From F1-60-MAGs149 sp037133755 (GTDB taxonomy: Bacteria; Actinomycetota; Thermoleophilia; Gaiellales; F1-60-MAGs149), in the NCBI GenBank assembly GCA_037133755.1, contig JBAXNN010000010.1:1-64000 (forward strand): DNA of 64,000 nt. The letters run 5' to 3'. Each line of letters starts with the position of its first letter. The stretch's first letter is position 1. Positions 24,828-34,072 of this stretch are shown here, in pieces. The notes beneath the pieces were generated by a model. It made no database searches, had not been told where the DNA came from, and was given only the letters and a program-made list of their open reading frames with translations. The position numbers were made by a program, and so were the translations under genes.

Positions 24828-25835
24828 TCAGACGAGCCCATTGAACGCCAGATCCACGAGCGTCGCCGGGTCGCGCAGCGTCGGCGCTGCAGCCGGCCCG
24901 CGCGGTGCGATCACAAGGTCCTCGACCCGTTCCAACTGCTTGAGCCGCCCATCGGCGATCAGCGCACGATCCACGGCACCAAGCGTGCCCGCGAACGTCG
25001 TCCAGACCGGCGTACCGAGGACCACTGCCTCGCGATTCATCGTGCCACCCGCCGAGATGACGAGATCGGCAGTGGCGACGAGACTACGGGCGTCGACGGC
25101 GCGCTCGGGGACGATCACGTGCTCGAGGCCAAGTGCGCGCACCGCATCGCCCTGCTCACGTGTGCGCGGCAGCACGACTTGATCTACGCGCGCATCGGCG
25201 GACAGCGCGCGCAGCACCTGGCCGAACAGCGGGTTGTCGGTGCGGTGGTAGAGCGCGAGCTCCGGCGGCGGCCGCATGATCGCGAGGAGCGCGTCGGCGC
25301 GCACGCCAAGGTCAACGCGGACGGACGGGTTGGCCTCGAAGCCCCAGAGCGCGTACTCCTCTTTGAGCCCCGGGAAGCGCACGACGTTCGTCGCCTTGGC
25401 GCCGTGCGCCGTGATCGCCTCGAGCGGGATCGCGTCGGGCACGAGGACACGGGCGGCCAGCCGGCAGTTGACGCCGTGCTGGAGCTTCGCGCCTTCGTAA
25501 TCGAACATCGTCACCGTCGGAAAGCCGAGCAGGCGACCCACCATCGGCTGGTCGGTCGAGCCGTGCGCCAGCCCGACGTCGAAGCGACGCGGCTTGGCCC
25601 ATTGACGCAACGCGTGTACGCGACCCACCGCAGCACGGCCCTTGCCAAATCGAGACCGCCCACCGTGTGCGCCGACCTCCTCGACGTGCAGGCCGTGCAG
25701 CGCGGCGAGCTCCGCGGTTTGGCCATACGGCCGCGCCGTCAACTCGACCGTGGCGCCACGGCTCTCGAGCACGCGCACGAGTGGTGCGAGGACCGGCACG
25801 TGCGGCGCGTTGGTGAGATCGATCCAGACGCGCAT
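24828..25835 (-). CDS. DUF354 family protein, predicted glycosyltransferase-like
   Basis: A 335-residue GT-B-like protein of the DUF354 family, related to MurG and UDP-GlcNAc 2-epimerases. It starts MRVWIDLTNAPHVPVLAPLVR, the family signature, and has a C-terminal sugar-nucleotide-like site with SAGGTMNREAVVLGTPVWTTF. Members occur in archaeal and bacterial polysaccharide loci, but no biochemical activity is certain. An upstream ATG at 25871 is rejected because it would overlap the WbpE-like gene by about 30 bases. The gap to that gene is 7 bases, suggesting one transcript. Confidence 0.8.
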   Translation of the reverse strand: MRVWIDLTNAPHVPVLAPLVRVLESRGATVELTARPYGQTAELAALHGLHVEEVGAHGGRSRFGKGRAAVGRVHALRQWAKPRRFDVGLAHGSTDQPMVGRLLGFPTVTMFDYEGAKLQHGVNCRLAARVLVPDAIPLEAITAHGAKATNVVRFPGLKEEYALWGFEANPSVRVDLGVRADALLAIMRPPPELALYHRTDNPLFGQVLRALSADARVDQVVLPRTREQGDAVRALGLEHVIVPERAVDARSLVATADLVISAGGTMNREAVVLGTPVWTTFAGTLGAVDRALIADGRLKQLERVEDLVIAPRGPAAAPTLRDPATLVDLAFNGLV

Positions 25836-25842
25836 TGCGCGG

Positions 25843-26943
25843 CTACGCGGAGGCGGCCTCGAGGGCGGCAATCAGCGCGTGCTGATCGGCCTCGGGCAGC
25901 GTCGGGTACATCGGCAACGCGAGGCACTCGCGCGACGCGCGCTCGGTCTCGGGCAGGCTGCCCTCCTCGTAGCCGAGGTCCGCGAAGACGGGCTGGAGGT
26001 GATGCGGGGTGTCGTAGTAGACGACGCTACCGACCTCAGCTGCCTTGAGTGCTCCCTGGATCGCGTCGCGATCCGCACACCGCACGACGTAGAGGTGGTA
26101 AATCGGATCTGCACCGACGGCGGAGCCGGGCAGCTCGACGAAGCGGTCAAGGCCAAGGTCGGCATAGCGCTGAGCCGCGGCCTGGCGCATGTCGTTCCAA
26201 CCGGCCAACTCGGGCAGCAACACGCGCAGGATCGCGGCCTGCATTTCGTCGAGACGGGAGTTCATGCCCACCTGCGTGAACGTGCGCTTGTCCTTCGAGC
26301 CGTGGAAACGCAGCTCGCGGATGCGTTCGGCGATGGCGTCGTCGTTCGTCGTGACGAGGCCGCCATCACCAAAGCCGCCAAGGTTCTTGGTTGGGAAGAA
26401 CGAGAACGTCGCGATGTCGCCGATCGCGCCGCAGCGCACGCCGTCCAGCGAGGCGCCGTAGGACTGCGCCGCGTCCTCGATCAGCAGCAGGCCCTTGGCG
26501 TCCGCAATGGCGCGCAGCTCCTTCATCGGCGCGGGATGGCCGAAGAGGTGGACCGCCATGATCGCCTTGGTGCGATCGGTAATGGCCGCCTCGACCGAGG
26601 CCGGATCCAGCTGGTACGTGGTCGGCTCGATGTCGGCAAAGACCGGCGTGGCGCCGACAGCCGCAATCGACTCGGGCGTGGCGTAGAAGGTGTAGGCCGG
26701 GCAGATCACCTCGTCACCGGCGCCGATGTCGTGCGCGCGCAGCGCCAGCAGCAGCGCGTCGGTGCCGTTGGCCACGCCAACCGCATGCGCGACGCCAAGA
26801 TCGGCGGCGGTTTCGGCCTCAAACGCCTTGACGTTCGGACCGAGGATGAATACGCCACTCGAGATCACCTCGCCGACCGCCGTGGTGATCTTGTCGTGGA
26901 GCGGGGCCCACTGGCCGCGCAGATCCATCAGAGGTACGCCCAT
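25843..26943 (-). CDS. DegT/DnrJ/EryC1/StrS aminotransferase, WbpE/WlbC-like
   Basis: A PLP-dependent sugar aminotransferase of 366 residues. The internal aldimine lysine is K186 in SFFPTKNLGGFGDGG and the cofactor acid is D157 in LLIEDAAQSYGAS; GVANGTDALLLAL binds phosphate. The opening VPLMDLRGQWAPLHDKI and VFILGPNVKAFE closely resemble WbpE/WlbC, which aminate the 3-keto sugar in UDP-ManNAc3NAcA synthesis. The matching oxidase, acetyltransferase, dehydrogenase and epimerase genes are about 26 kb away at 52.2-56.3 kb. ATG 26943 is chosen because it gives the family N terminus. Confidence 0.9.
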   Translation of the reverse strand: MGVPLMDLRGQWAPLHDKITTAVGEVISSGVFILGPNVKAFEAETAADLGVAHAVGVANGTDALLLALRAHDIGAGDEVICPAYTFYATPESIAAVGATPVFADIEPTTYQLDPASVEAAITDRTKAIMAVHLFGHPAPMKELRAIADAKGLLLIEDAAQSYGASLDGVRCGAIGDIATFSFFPTKNLGGFGDGGLVTTNDDAIAERIRELRFHGSKDKRTFTQVGMNSRLDEMQAAILRVLLPELAGWNDMRQAAAQRYADLGLDRFVELPGSAVGADPIYHLYVVRCADRDAIQGALKAAEVGSVVYYDTPHHLQPVFADLGYEEGSLPETERASRECLALPMYPTLPEADQHALIAALEAASA

Positions 26944-26995
26944 GCGCCGCAGGATACCGTCCGCCCCGCCCGGGACGGAGCGGTAGGCTTCGGGC

Positions 26996-28177
26996 GTGTT
27001 CGATCTCCCACGCATGGTCACCGACGCTGCGGGCGTCGCTGAGGTGACCGCGGCGGCCCGCGCAGCAGGACGTTGCGCGCTCGACACCGAGTTCATGTGG
27101 GAGAAGTCCTACGCCCCGCAGCTCTGCCTCGTACAGGTCGCGGTCGGCGACACGATCTGGCTCGTCGACCCGCTGGCCGGCGCTCCGCTGGAGCCGCTTG
27201 GCGAGCTGATCGCGGATGCATCGGTGCAGAAGTTGATGCACGCGCCGTCGGCCGATCTGATCGCCTTCGGACTCCACTTCGGCTCGGTGCCCGCCAACGT
27301 GTTCGATACGCAGATCGCCGCCGGCTTCGTGGGCCTGACGGCCAGCGCCAGCCTCGACCGTCTGCTCGATGCGGTGCTCAACGTGCGCCTCAATCACAAC
27401 GAGACGTTCTCCGACTGGACGCGCCGTCCGCTCAAGGAGGCCCAGCTCCACTACGCCGCCGATGATGTGCTCTATCTCGACCAGCTGGTCGAAGAACTCG
27501 AACGCCGGCTCGTGGAACGCGGTCGCCGCGACTGGGCCCATGCCGAGATCGAGCGCCGCTTCTGCACCCCTGAGGCCGCCGGCGGCGATCCCGAGCGCGC
27601 GTACCGCAAGGTCCAGCGTCGCGGCAAGCTATCGCCGCAGGCACAGGCCGTCCTCGTCGACGTCGCCGCCTGGCGCGAGCAGCTGGCCCGCCGGCGGGAT
27701 CAGCCGTCGGGTTGGGTCATGAAGGACCCGACGCTCGTCGAGATCGCCCGCGCCGCACCGCGCACGGTCGCCGACCTCCAGCAGATCCGCGGTCTCGGCA
27801 AGAGCCTCGGCGAGCGCGAGAGTACGGAACTCCTTGCCGCCGTGGCGCACGGCCTCGACCGTGAGCCGCCGCCGGCCGAGCGCAGCGTGCCGCAGCGCAT
27901 TGCCCGCCAGGTCGATGCTGTCGCCACACTCGCCGTGCCGATGGCGCGCATCCGCTGTCAGGACGCCGACCTCGCCCCCGAGCTCGTCGCCAACCGCGCC
28001 GACCTCGACCGCTTTCTCGAGGCCGTCGTCGGCGGCGAGGACCTCTCCACGCTTCCGCTCGGCCAGAGCTGGCGCAAGGATCTCCTCGGCGACATCCTCG
28101 TGCGCCTCGTGGCAGGTGAGATCAGCCTGTCGCTGAACCAGTCGGCGCCGTTCCTGAACGTCGAAGAGCGCTGCTAG
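26996..28177 (+). CDS. rnd: Ribonuclease D
   Basis: A 3-to-5 exoribonuclease of the DEDD family acting in tRNA and other RNA maturation, 393 residues from a GTG start. DEDD residues are in CALDTEFMWEKSYAPQLCLVQ (ExoI), HAPSADLIAF (ExoII) and HYAADDVLYLDQL (ExoIII, with the tyrosine of the DEDDy group). An HRDC domain follows (about residues 200-290), then an RNA-binding tail. It diverges from the WbpE-like gene by 52 bases and is followed 2 bases later by a small membrane-protein gene. Confidence 0.94.
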   Translation: MFDLPRMVTDAAGVAEVTAAARAAGRCALDTEFMWEKSYAPQLCLVQVAVGDTIWLVDPLAGAPLEPLGELIADASVQKLMHAPSADLIAFGLHFGSVPANVFDTQIAAGFVGLTASASLDRLLDAVLNVRLNHNETFSDWTRRPLKEAQLHYAADDVLYLDQLVEELERRLVERGRRDWAHAEIERRFCTPEAAGGDPERAYRKVQRRGKLSPQAQAVLVDVAAWREQLARRRDQPSGWVMKDPTLVEIARAAPRTVADLQQIRGLGKSLGERESTELLAAVAHGLDREPPPAERSVPQRIARQVDAVATLAVPMARIRCQDADLAPELVANRADLDRFLEAVVGGEDLSTLPLGQSWRKDLLGDILVRLVAGEISLSLNQSAPFLNVEERC

Positions 28178-28179
28178 CG

Positions 28180-28596
28180 ATGCGGCGCGTCGGCATCGCC
28201 GTCGGTGTCGCGCTCTTCACGCTGCTGGTCATTGCGATCCCGACGGATCTGATCCCCAATTCGCTGTTTGGCCGGCAGGTCGAGGCAACCGCCTGGGCCT
28301 GGCCCGTGGCCATCATCACCGCCGTGCTCGCCGGCGTCCTGATCGCCCTCCCCCGCCCGAGCAGCTGCCGTCCGGCGACGCGCACCGGCATCATCGGCGG
28401 CGGCCTGACGTACCTCGCAGTCGGCTGCCCAACATGCAATCACCTCGTCGTGCTGGCACTCGGCGCCACGGGCGCACTCACGTGGTTCGCCCCCATCCAG
28501 CCGTACCTCGCCCTGATCGCCCTCGCCGTCCTGCTCGGTGCGATCGTGCACCGCGTCTGGCTGCTGCGACGCAGCGGCGACCTTCGGCTCGCCTAG
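28180..28596 (+). CDS. Four-helix membrane protein with a GCPTCN motif, unknown function
   Basis: One hundred and thirty-eight residues with about four hydrophobic segments (residues 5-25, 38-58, 70-95 and 105-122). Before and into the third is YLAVGCPTCNHLVVLALG, a membrane-embedded CxxCN that looks functional (a redox pair or metal site), and then TGALTWFAPIQPYLALI. I recall similar actinobacterial proteins but no established function. It starts 2 bases after rnd and its stop abuts the stop of mqnC (TAG/CTA at 28594-28599), so it is convergent with the menaquinone genes. Confidence 0.65.
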   Translation: MRRVGIAVGVALFTLLVIAIPTDLIPNSLFGRQVEATAWAWPVAIITAVLAGVLIALPRPSSCRPATRTGIIGGGLTYLAVGCPTCNHLVVLALGATGALTWFAPIQPYLALIALAVLLGAIVHRVWLLRRSGDLRLA

Positions 28597-29739
28597 CTAG
28601 CCCTGCTCGCCGTTCGTTGCGGCCTTCAGCGTCGCCTCGGGATTGTCGTTGACGACGCGGTAGTAGGTGTCGCGCTGAATTGGCTTGTAGCCCGCATTGC
28701 GGATCACGCGGCAGAAGTCCTCGCTCGTGGCGCGGTACGTCGTGCCGGCACTCGAGACGACGTTCTCCTCGAGCATGATCGAGCCGAGGTCGTCGGCGCC
28801 GAAGTGCAGTGCGACCTGCCCGATCTTCATGCCCTGGGTGACCCACGACGACTGGATGTGCGGGACGTTATCGAGGTAGAGGCGCGAGATGGCCTGGACG
28901 AGCAGGTACTCGAACGACGTCGGCGTCTCCTTGACGGATTCGCCGAGCACGGTGTTATCCGGCTGGAACGTCCAGGAGATGAAGGCGCGGAACCCCGGCA
29001 CCTCGTCCTGCAGGGCGCGGATCTTGCGCATGTGCTCGACACGCTCCTCCAGCGTCTCGACGTGCCCGTACATCATCGTGGCCGACGTCGTCATGCCCTG
29101 GCGGTGCGCCTGGCGCATCACCTCGAGCCACTCCTCGCTCTTCGTCTTCTTCGGGGCGAGGATCTGGCGCACGCGATCGACGAGGATCTCGCCGCCGCCG
29201 CCCGGGATCGAGTCGAGGCCAGCGTCGCGCAGACGCGAGATGGTGTCGGCAATCGAGAGGTGCGCGCGCCGCGAGATGAACGTCACCTCAGGCGGCGAGA
29301 GCGCGTGCAGGTGGAACTTCGGGTATCGCTCCTTGATCGAGCGGAAGATGTCCTCGTACCACTCGATGCCGAGATCCGGGTTGTGGCCACCCTGCATCAG
29401 CGCGCCCGTGCCCCCGACCGCGATGGTCTCCTCGATCTTGGCGAAGATGATCCGCTTCGGCAGGACGTAGCCCTCGCGCTCGTCACCGGGCTTGCGGTAG
29501 AAGGCGCAGAAGTTGCAGTCCGTGACGCAGACGTTGGAGTAGTTGATGTTGCGATCGACGATGTACGTGACCTCGCCGGGGTTCGCCTTGCGGTTGCGGA
29601 TCTCGTTGGCGGCAGCACCGATCGCGACAAGGTCGCGCGACTGCATCAGCGTGAGCGCATCGGCATCGGACAGACGCTCGCCGTCCAGCACGGACTTGAG
29701 GATCTCGCTGACGGTCTTGGTGGATTCGACGACGGCCAT
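28597..29739 (-). CDS. mqnC: Dehypoxanthine futalosine cyclase (radical SAM)
   Basis: Makes cyclic dehypoxanthine futalosine in the futalosine route to menaquinone. The 380-residue radical SAM protein has CVTDCNFC with cysteines 71, 75 and 78 binding the 4Fe-4S cluster, GGTGALMQGGHNPDLG after it and the C-terminal FGADDLGSIMLEENVVSSAG shared by the MqnC/MqnE/CofH group. The gene is last in the leftward operon; its ATG overlaps the mqnA stop (TAATG). MqnB and MqnD are not encoded here. Confidence 0.95.
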   Translation of the reverse strand: MAVVESTKTVSEILKSVLDGERLSDADALTLMQSRDLVAIGAAANEIRNRKANPGEVTYIVDRNINYSNVCVTDCNFCAFYRKPGDEREGYVLPKRIIFAKIEETIAVGGTGALMQGGHNPDLGIEWYEDIFRSIKERYPKFHLHALSPPEVTFISRRAHLSIADTISRLRDAGLDSIPGGGGEILVDRVRQILAPKKTKSEEWLEVMRQAHRQGMTTSATMMYGHVETLEERVEHMRKIRALQDEVPGFRAFISWTFQPDNTVLGESVKETPTSFEYLLVQAISRLYLDNVPHIQSSWVTQGMKIGQVALHFGADDLGSIMLEENVVSSAGTTYRATSEDFCRVIRNAGYKPIQRDTYYRVVNDNPEATLKAATNGEQG

Positions 29740-30542
29740 TACGCCTCCGCTCCGTGGTGGCGGGCCCCAGCGAAGACGAGCTCGGGGGCGGTTTCGATGA
29801 TGCCGGCCTGTGCAGCCAGTTCGAAGTATCGCTGCAAACCCTCGCGCTTGCGATCGGTGAAGCGGTACTGCAGGTGCTCAAAGTAGCGGGCGAGAAAGCC
29901 GGCGGGGAAGCCATAGCGCTCGGCGGCGGCCTCGGCGACCAGCGCGGCGTGCTCAGAGGCGTCGGCGACAGCGGAGGCAAGCGCATGGTCGAGCTCGAGC
30001 AGGCGTTCGCTGTCGACCGTGCGGCGCGCCGCCCAGACGGCGAAGACCATCGGCAGGCCGGTGCGCTCGAACCACAGTTCGCCGAGGTCATGATGCGGCG
30101 TCGGATCGTTGATCGAGGAGCGCAGCGCTTCATCCCCGATCAGCAGCGTGGCGTCGGCCGGCGTACCCTCGGGCAGGATCTCGGCATCGGGAAACAACAC
30201 CCGGACCAGCGCCACGGACGCGGCGCTCTGACTCGTCACCGCGATCGTGCGGATGGCCGGCAACGGCACGTCCGTGACGAGGTTGACGGAGTCGACCTCG
30301 CCCTCGGAGGCAATGCACATCGACGGCAGCAGCACCCAGTCGTCGGCGTTGCGCGCGTAGGCAATGCTCGAGACGTTGGCGACATCGAGCTCGCCGGCGG
30401 CCAGCAGCGCGTTGAGCTGCGTCGGTACCGCGAGCGTCTCCTCGATCGTGCCCGGTTCGAGCCGGTGCGTGAGCGACCAGGCGAGCGGGAACGTGTTGAT
30501 GAAGTCAACGCGCCCGACGCGGAGAGGGCTCAGCTGTCCCAA
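29739..30542 (-). CDS. mqnA: Chorismate dehydratase
   Basis: The 267-residue MqnA/MqnD-family protein with a periplasmic-binding-protein-like fold that dehydrates chorismate to 3-enolpyruvylbenzoate, the first committed futalosine step. Family marks are the N-terminal LRVGRVDFINTFPLAWSL, LDVANVSSIAYARNADDWVLLP and LLIGDEALR. MqnD is a paralogue, but the DFINTFPL start and the position between mqnE and mqnC favour MqnA. It overlaps mqnE by 13 bases and mqnC by one base. Confidence 0.93.
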   Translation of the reverse strand: MGQLSPLRVGRVDFINTFPLAWSLTHRLEPGTIEETLAVPTQLNALLAAGELDVANVSSIAYARNADDWVLLPSMCIASEGEVDSVNLVTDVPLPAIRTIAVTSQSAASVALVRVLFPDAEILPEGTPADATLLIGDEALRSSINDPTPHHDLGELWFERTGLPMVFAVWAARRTVDSERLLELDHALASAVADASEHAALVAEAAAERYGFPAGFLARYFEHLQYRFTDRKREGLQRYFELAAQAGIIETAPELVFAGARHHGAEA

Positions 30543-31642
30543 CGCCGCAGCTCGTTGTAGAAGGTGTCGCGCTGGACCGGAATCTTGCCGGCCTCCTGAA
30601 TGACGCGCACGAGGTCGGCGATCTTCTCCTCGGTCGGCGTGACGGCGCCGGCGGCGTGGGCGATCTTCTCCTCGACGACCGTCCCCTGGATGTCGTTCGC
30701 GCCAAAAGACAGGCCGACCTGGGCCAGCGGCGTGGAGATCATGATCCAGTACGCCTTGACGTGCTCGATGTTGTCGAGCATCAGGCGCGAGACGGCGAGC
30801 ATCTTGAGGTCGTCCTGGCCGGTCGAGAACTTCCAGCCGCGGCGCTCGAAGACGGTGTTCTGCGGATGGAACGGCAGCGGGATGAACGCCATGAAACCGC
30901 CGGTCTCGTCCTGCAGGTCGCGCAGGGAGAGCAGGTGCTCGATGCGCTCCTCGTACGTCTCGACGTGGTTGTAGAGCATCGTGCAGTGCGTCTTCAGGCC
31001 CAGACCATGCGCAATGCGGTGCGTCTCAAGCCACTGCGCACCCGGCTCCTTGCCCGGCGCGATGATCTTGCGCACGCGCGGCGAGAAGATCTCGGCGCCA
31101 CCACCCGGCAGCGTGTCGAGGCCCGCGTCGATCAGCTCGCGCAGCACCTGCTCGTGCGTCATGTCGCAGGAGCGCGTCATGTGGTGGATCTCCGACGCGG
31201 TGAAGAGCTTGAGGTCGACGCCCGGCAGGCCCTCCTTGAGGGCGCGCGTGATGTCGGTGTAATACGAGAAGTCGAGGTGCGGGTTCTCGCCGCCGACCAT
31301 GTGAATCTCGGTGAACTCCTGATGCTCGCGCACGTTCTGCGCGTGGGCCACCAGATCGCCGATGTCCCACATCACGGCGTCGGCCTGCTTCGACGTGCGG
31401 GCGAAGGCGCAGAACTTGCACTTCACGCGGCAGATCGTCGTGTAGTTCAGGTACAGGTTGTTGACGAAGAACACCTCATCGGTGCCGCCACGATTGCGGC
31501 GCGCGAGGTCGGCCAGCTCGCCAAGCTCGAGGATGTCGTGCGACTCGAGCAGCGTGATACCGTCGTCGAGGTCCAGGCGCTCGCCCGCCACGACCTTCTC
31601 GCGGATCTCCTGCAGTGCGGTGTTGCGTGCGATGGTGGCCAT
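30530..31642 (-). CDS. mqnE: Aminofutalosine synthase (radical SAM)
   Basis: Joins 3-enolpyruvylbenzoate with SAM to make aminodeoxyfutalosine. The 370 residues resemble MqnC, with cluster motif CRVKCKFCAF (cysteines 71, 75, 78), IHMVGGENPHLDF and SFGANDIQGTVVEEKIAHAAG. An aminofutalosine product implies a deaminase or an MqnB-like nucleosidase elsewhere. A strong GAGGAGGAG ribosome-binding site (31647-31655) overlaps the stop of the preceding polyprenyl synthase gene. Confidence 0.95.
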   Translation of the reverse strand: MATIARNTALQEIREKVVAGERLDLDDGITLLESHDILELGELADLARRNRGGTDEVFFVNNLYLNYTTICRVKCKFCAFARTSKQADAVMWDIGDLVAHAQNVREHQEFTEIHMVGGENPHLDFSYYTDITRALKEGLPGVDLKLFTASEIHHMTRSCDMTHEQVLRELIDAGLDTLPGGGAEIFSPRVRKIIAPGKEPGAQWLETHRIAHGLGLKTHCTMLYNHVETYEERIEHLLSLRDLQDETGGFMAFIPLPFHPQNTVFERRGWKFSTGQDDLKMLAVSRLMLDNIEHVKAYWIMISTPLAQVGLSFGANDIQGTVVEEKIAHAAGAVTPTEEKIADLVRVIQEAGKIPVQRDTFYNELRRWDS

Positions 31643-31646
31643 GGTG

Positions 31647-31655
31647 CTCCTCCTC
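31647..31655 (-). promoter_or_regulatory. Strong ribosome-binding site of mqnE overlapping the previous stop
   Basis: Read leftward the sequence is TGAGGAGGAGCACC followed by ATG. The TGA stop of the polyprenyl synthase gene is the first triplet, so a terminating ribosome would be delivered onto the mqnE start. Confidence 0.7.
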
Positions 31656-32625
31656 AGGTATCGCGATCGACGACGCCGCGGACGACCATCCGCAGCGGTG
31701 CCGTGTCGAGATCTCCCTGAATCCGGTCGAGTGTCTCCTCCGCCTCGCGGACGAGTTCGCGCGCGGTCTCCCGCGCCTCATCGAGTGCGCCCGTCGCAGC
31801 GACGCGCTGCAAGAGCGGCAAGACCTCATCGGCCGGCGGCTGGGTGCGCAGGGCGGCTGCGATCGCATCATCGTGGCGCGCCGCGTAGAGCAACGGCAGC
31901 GTGGCCGTGCCGCCGATCAGGTCGGTACCGAGCGCCTTGCCGGTCGCGTCGGAGCTGCCACCGCAGTCGAGGATGTCGTCGGCCACCTGGAAGGCGATGC
32001 CCAGCAGGCGGCCGTACTCGGCGAGCGCCTCGGCATCAGCCGACGGCAGACCGCCCAGACGACCACCGAGGCCGCAGGCCGCGGCGAACAGACGCCCGGT
32101 CTTGAGCGTGCAGCGCTCGAAGTACTGCTCGGGTGTCGTTGCCGGATTGCGCGTCTGCAGCATCTGCAGCGCCTCGCCCTCAGAAAGGCCGAGTGCCGCC
32201 TGCGCCAGCAGCTCGAGACATTCGAGGTCGCCGGCCTCCGCAAGCACAGCAAAGGCCCGCGCGAAGAGGAAATCGCCCGTCGCACCGGCGACGAAGTCGC
32301 CGTGCTGCGCCCAGACGGTCGGACGACCACGCCGCAGCGACGCGTGGTCCAGGACGTCGTCGTGCACCAGCGTCGCCATATGGACGAGCTCGACCGCGCT
32401 GCCGGCACGAACGAGGTTGTCGGTCTGCTGGCCTGCGGCAGGCGCCGACAGGAGCACGAGCAGCGGGCGCAGGCGCTTGCCGCCCGCCGTCAGCGTCTCT
32501 CCGGCCGTGGCTGCCGTGGACCCACCAACCCAGGCGACGTCGTCGCTTAGGCGATCCTCGACGCGCACGAGGTATTCCCGGATGCCGGGCAGTGCCAGGA
32601 GGTCGGTGAGCGTGGCGGTGCTCAT
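31654..32625 (-). CDS. Polyprenyl diphosphate synthase for the menaquinone side chain
   Basis: A trans-isoprenyl diphosphate synthase, 323 residues. The first aspartate-rich motif is DDVLD at residues 89-93 (TLVHDDVLDHASLRRGRPTVW) and the second is VADDILDCGGSSDATGK; GGKRLRP near residue 50 binds isopentenyl diphosphate. The position between menG and mqnE suggests it makes the heptaprenyl- to nonaprenyl-diphosphate tail, but the chain length cannot be read directly. Its start overlaps the menG stop. Confidence 0.9.
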   Translation of the reverse strand: MSTATLTDLLALPGIREYLVRVEDRLSDDVAWVGGSTAATAGETLTAGGKRLRPLLVLLSAPAAGQQTDNLVRAGSAVELVHMATLVHDDVLDHASLRRGRPTVWAQHGDFVAGATGDFLFARAFAVLAEAGDLECLELLAQAALGLSEGEALQMLQTRNPATTPEQYFERCTLKTGRLFAAACGLGGRLGGLPSADAEALAEYGRLLGIAFQVADDILDCGGSSDATGKALGTDLIGGTATLPLLYAARHDDAIAAALRTQPPADEVLPLLQRVAATGALDEARETARELVREAEETLDRIQGDLDTAPLRMVVRGVVDRDT

Positions 32626-33401
32626 CAGCGCGCGCCCTCAACCGTGCCGACGTGCAGCGCGACGATACCGCCGCCGAGCGTGCGGAACTTCACGTTGCGC
32701 AGACCGGCCTCGTACATCACGTGCGCGAGCGGCGTCGGCCCCGGGAAGCGCTTGACCGAGGCGGGCAGGTACGTGTACGCGCTGTCACCCTTGCGATCGG
32801 CGATCTTGCCGAAGGCCGGCACCAGCCGATCGAACCACAGCCGGTGGAACGGCACGAGCGGACCGGATTCGGGCGTCGTGATCTCGAGGCAGACGACCTT
32901 GCCCCCCGGACGGACGACACGGCCCAGCTCGCTGAGTCCCTGGTGCAGGTCGGCGACGTTGCGGATGCCGAAGGCAACGGTCGCGGCGGCGAAGCGGTCG
33001 TCTTCGAACGGAAGGTCGAGCGCATCGCCGTGCAGGAGCGTCACCTGCTCCATGCCCTTCTTGGCGACCTTGCGGCGGCCGATGTCGAGCATGCCGTCAG
33101 AGAAATCGACGCCGACGACCTCACCGCTGGGACCGACGCGACGCCCGAGCTCGAGCGAGAGGTCCGCCGTACCGCAGCAGCAGTCGAGCACGCTGGCGCC
33201 CTGGCCGACCTCGGTGGCGTCGGCTGCGAGCTTGCGCCAACGTACGTCGAGTCCCGCGGTCATCACACGATTCATCGCGTCGTACGGCCGCGCGATGCGG
33301 TCGAACATCGCCTGCACGCGCTCGGGTGGCAGCGTGCCGGCCTCGGCCCCGTACGTGACGGGGTGGTTGTTCGTGGTCGCAGGAAGGTTGTCGGTGCTCA
33401 T
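32625..33401 (-). CDS. menG: Demethylmenaquinone methyltransferase (UbiE/MenG)
   Basis: The SAM-dependent enzyme that methylates demethylmenaquinone in the last step to menaquinone. The 258 residues show the UbiE pattern: YDAMNRVMTAGLDVRWRKLA, motif I as VLDCCCGTADLSLELG, GVDFSDGMLDIGRRK, and ATVAFGIRNVADLHQGLSEL. The cluster context supports menaquinone over ubiquinone. It overlaps the ubiX stop by 4 bases (ATGA-type) and the next gene's start by one. Confidence 0.95.
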   Translation of the reverse strand: MSTDNLPATTNNHPVTYGAEAGTLPPERVQAMFDRIARPYDAMNRVMTAGLDVRWRKLAADATEVGQGASVLDCCCGTADLSLELGRRVGPSGEVVGVDFSDGMLDIGRRKVAKKGMEQVTLLHGDALDLPFEDDRFAAATVAFGIRNVADLHQGLSELGRVVRPGGKVVCLEITTPESGPLVPFHRLWFDRLVPAFGKIADRKGDSAYTYLPASVKRFPGPTPLAHVMYEAGLRNVKFRTLGGGIVALHVGTVEGAR

Positions 33402-33991
33402 GCGTTCCCCCAGCGTTGCAGCAAAGTGTTGTCGATGCCGCAGAGATCCAGCACGCGACCGGCCACGAAGTCGACCATGTCCTCGACCGACTCGGGATGG
33501 GTGTAGAACGCGGGCATCGCCGGCGTGACCATCGCACCGGCCTCGGCCAGCGTCGTCAGCGCGCGCAGCTGCAGGACGGACAGCGGCATCTCGCGCGGCA
33601 CGAGGACGAGCTTACGGTGCTCCTTGAGTGCCACGCTGGCCGCGCGGTGGATCAGATTGGCCTGGCTGGACGAGGCGATCGTGCCGCACGTCGCCATCGA
33701 GCACGGGCAGATCACGTAGGCGTCGACCTTGGCCGAGCCCGAGGCGTACGGGGCAAACCAGTCTCGCTCGCCGTAGAGCGTCGCGCCCTCTCCGCCGAAC
33801 TCGGCGACGAAGCGCTCGACGGCTTCGAGCGGCGGAATCGTCTTGTCGCGATACACCTCCCAGGCAATCACCTCGCCCGCCGAGGCCGAGGCGCACACGC
33901 CTACCTGTGCGCCCGCAGCATGGAAGCCCTGCAGGAGGCGGGCGGCGTAGGGAGCGCCAGAGGCGCCGGTGATTCCGAGGAAAACGTGCAT
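33398..33991 (-). CDS. ubiX: Flavin prenyltransferase, UbiX-like
   Basis: A 197-residue flavoprotein that prenylates FMN with dimethylallyl phosphate to make the prenyl-FMN cofactor used by UbiD enzymes. The FMN-binding start VFLGITGASGAPYAARLL, CPCSMATCGTIASSSQANLI, the catalytic-loop VLVPREMPLS and the end GRVLDLCGIDN match the family. A UbiD-family gene lies 3 kb upstream. In futalosine organisms such a pair is proposed to decarboxylate the naphthoate intermediate. The start is ATG 33991; earlier in-frame codons run into the terminator region. Confidence 0.92.
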   Translation of the reverse strand: MHVFLGITGASGAPYAARLLQGFHAAGAQVGVCASASAGEVIAWEVYRDKTIPPLEAVERFVAEFGGEGATLYGERDWFAPYASGSAKVDAYVICPCSMATCGTIASSSQANLIHRAASVALKEHRKLVLVPREMPLSVLQLRALTTLAEAGAMVTPAMPAFYTHPESVEDMVDFVAGRVLDLCGIDNTLLQRWGNA

Positions 33992-34072
33992 GGCGTGAGC
34001 CTGTGCAGGATACGGGAGCACAGGGGTGCTTCCCTCCTTTCGCCGCTGCGCCGCCACCGGCCGCAACCGCCC

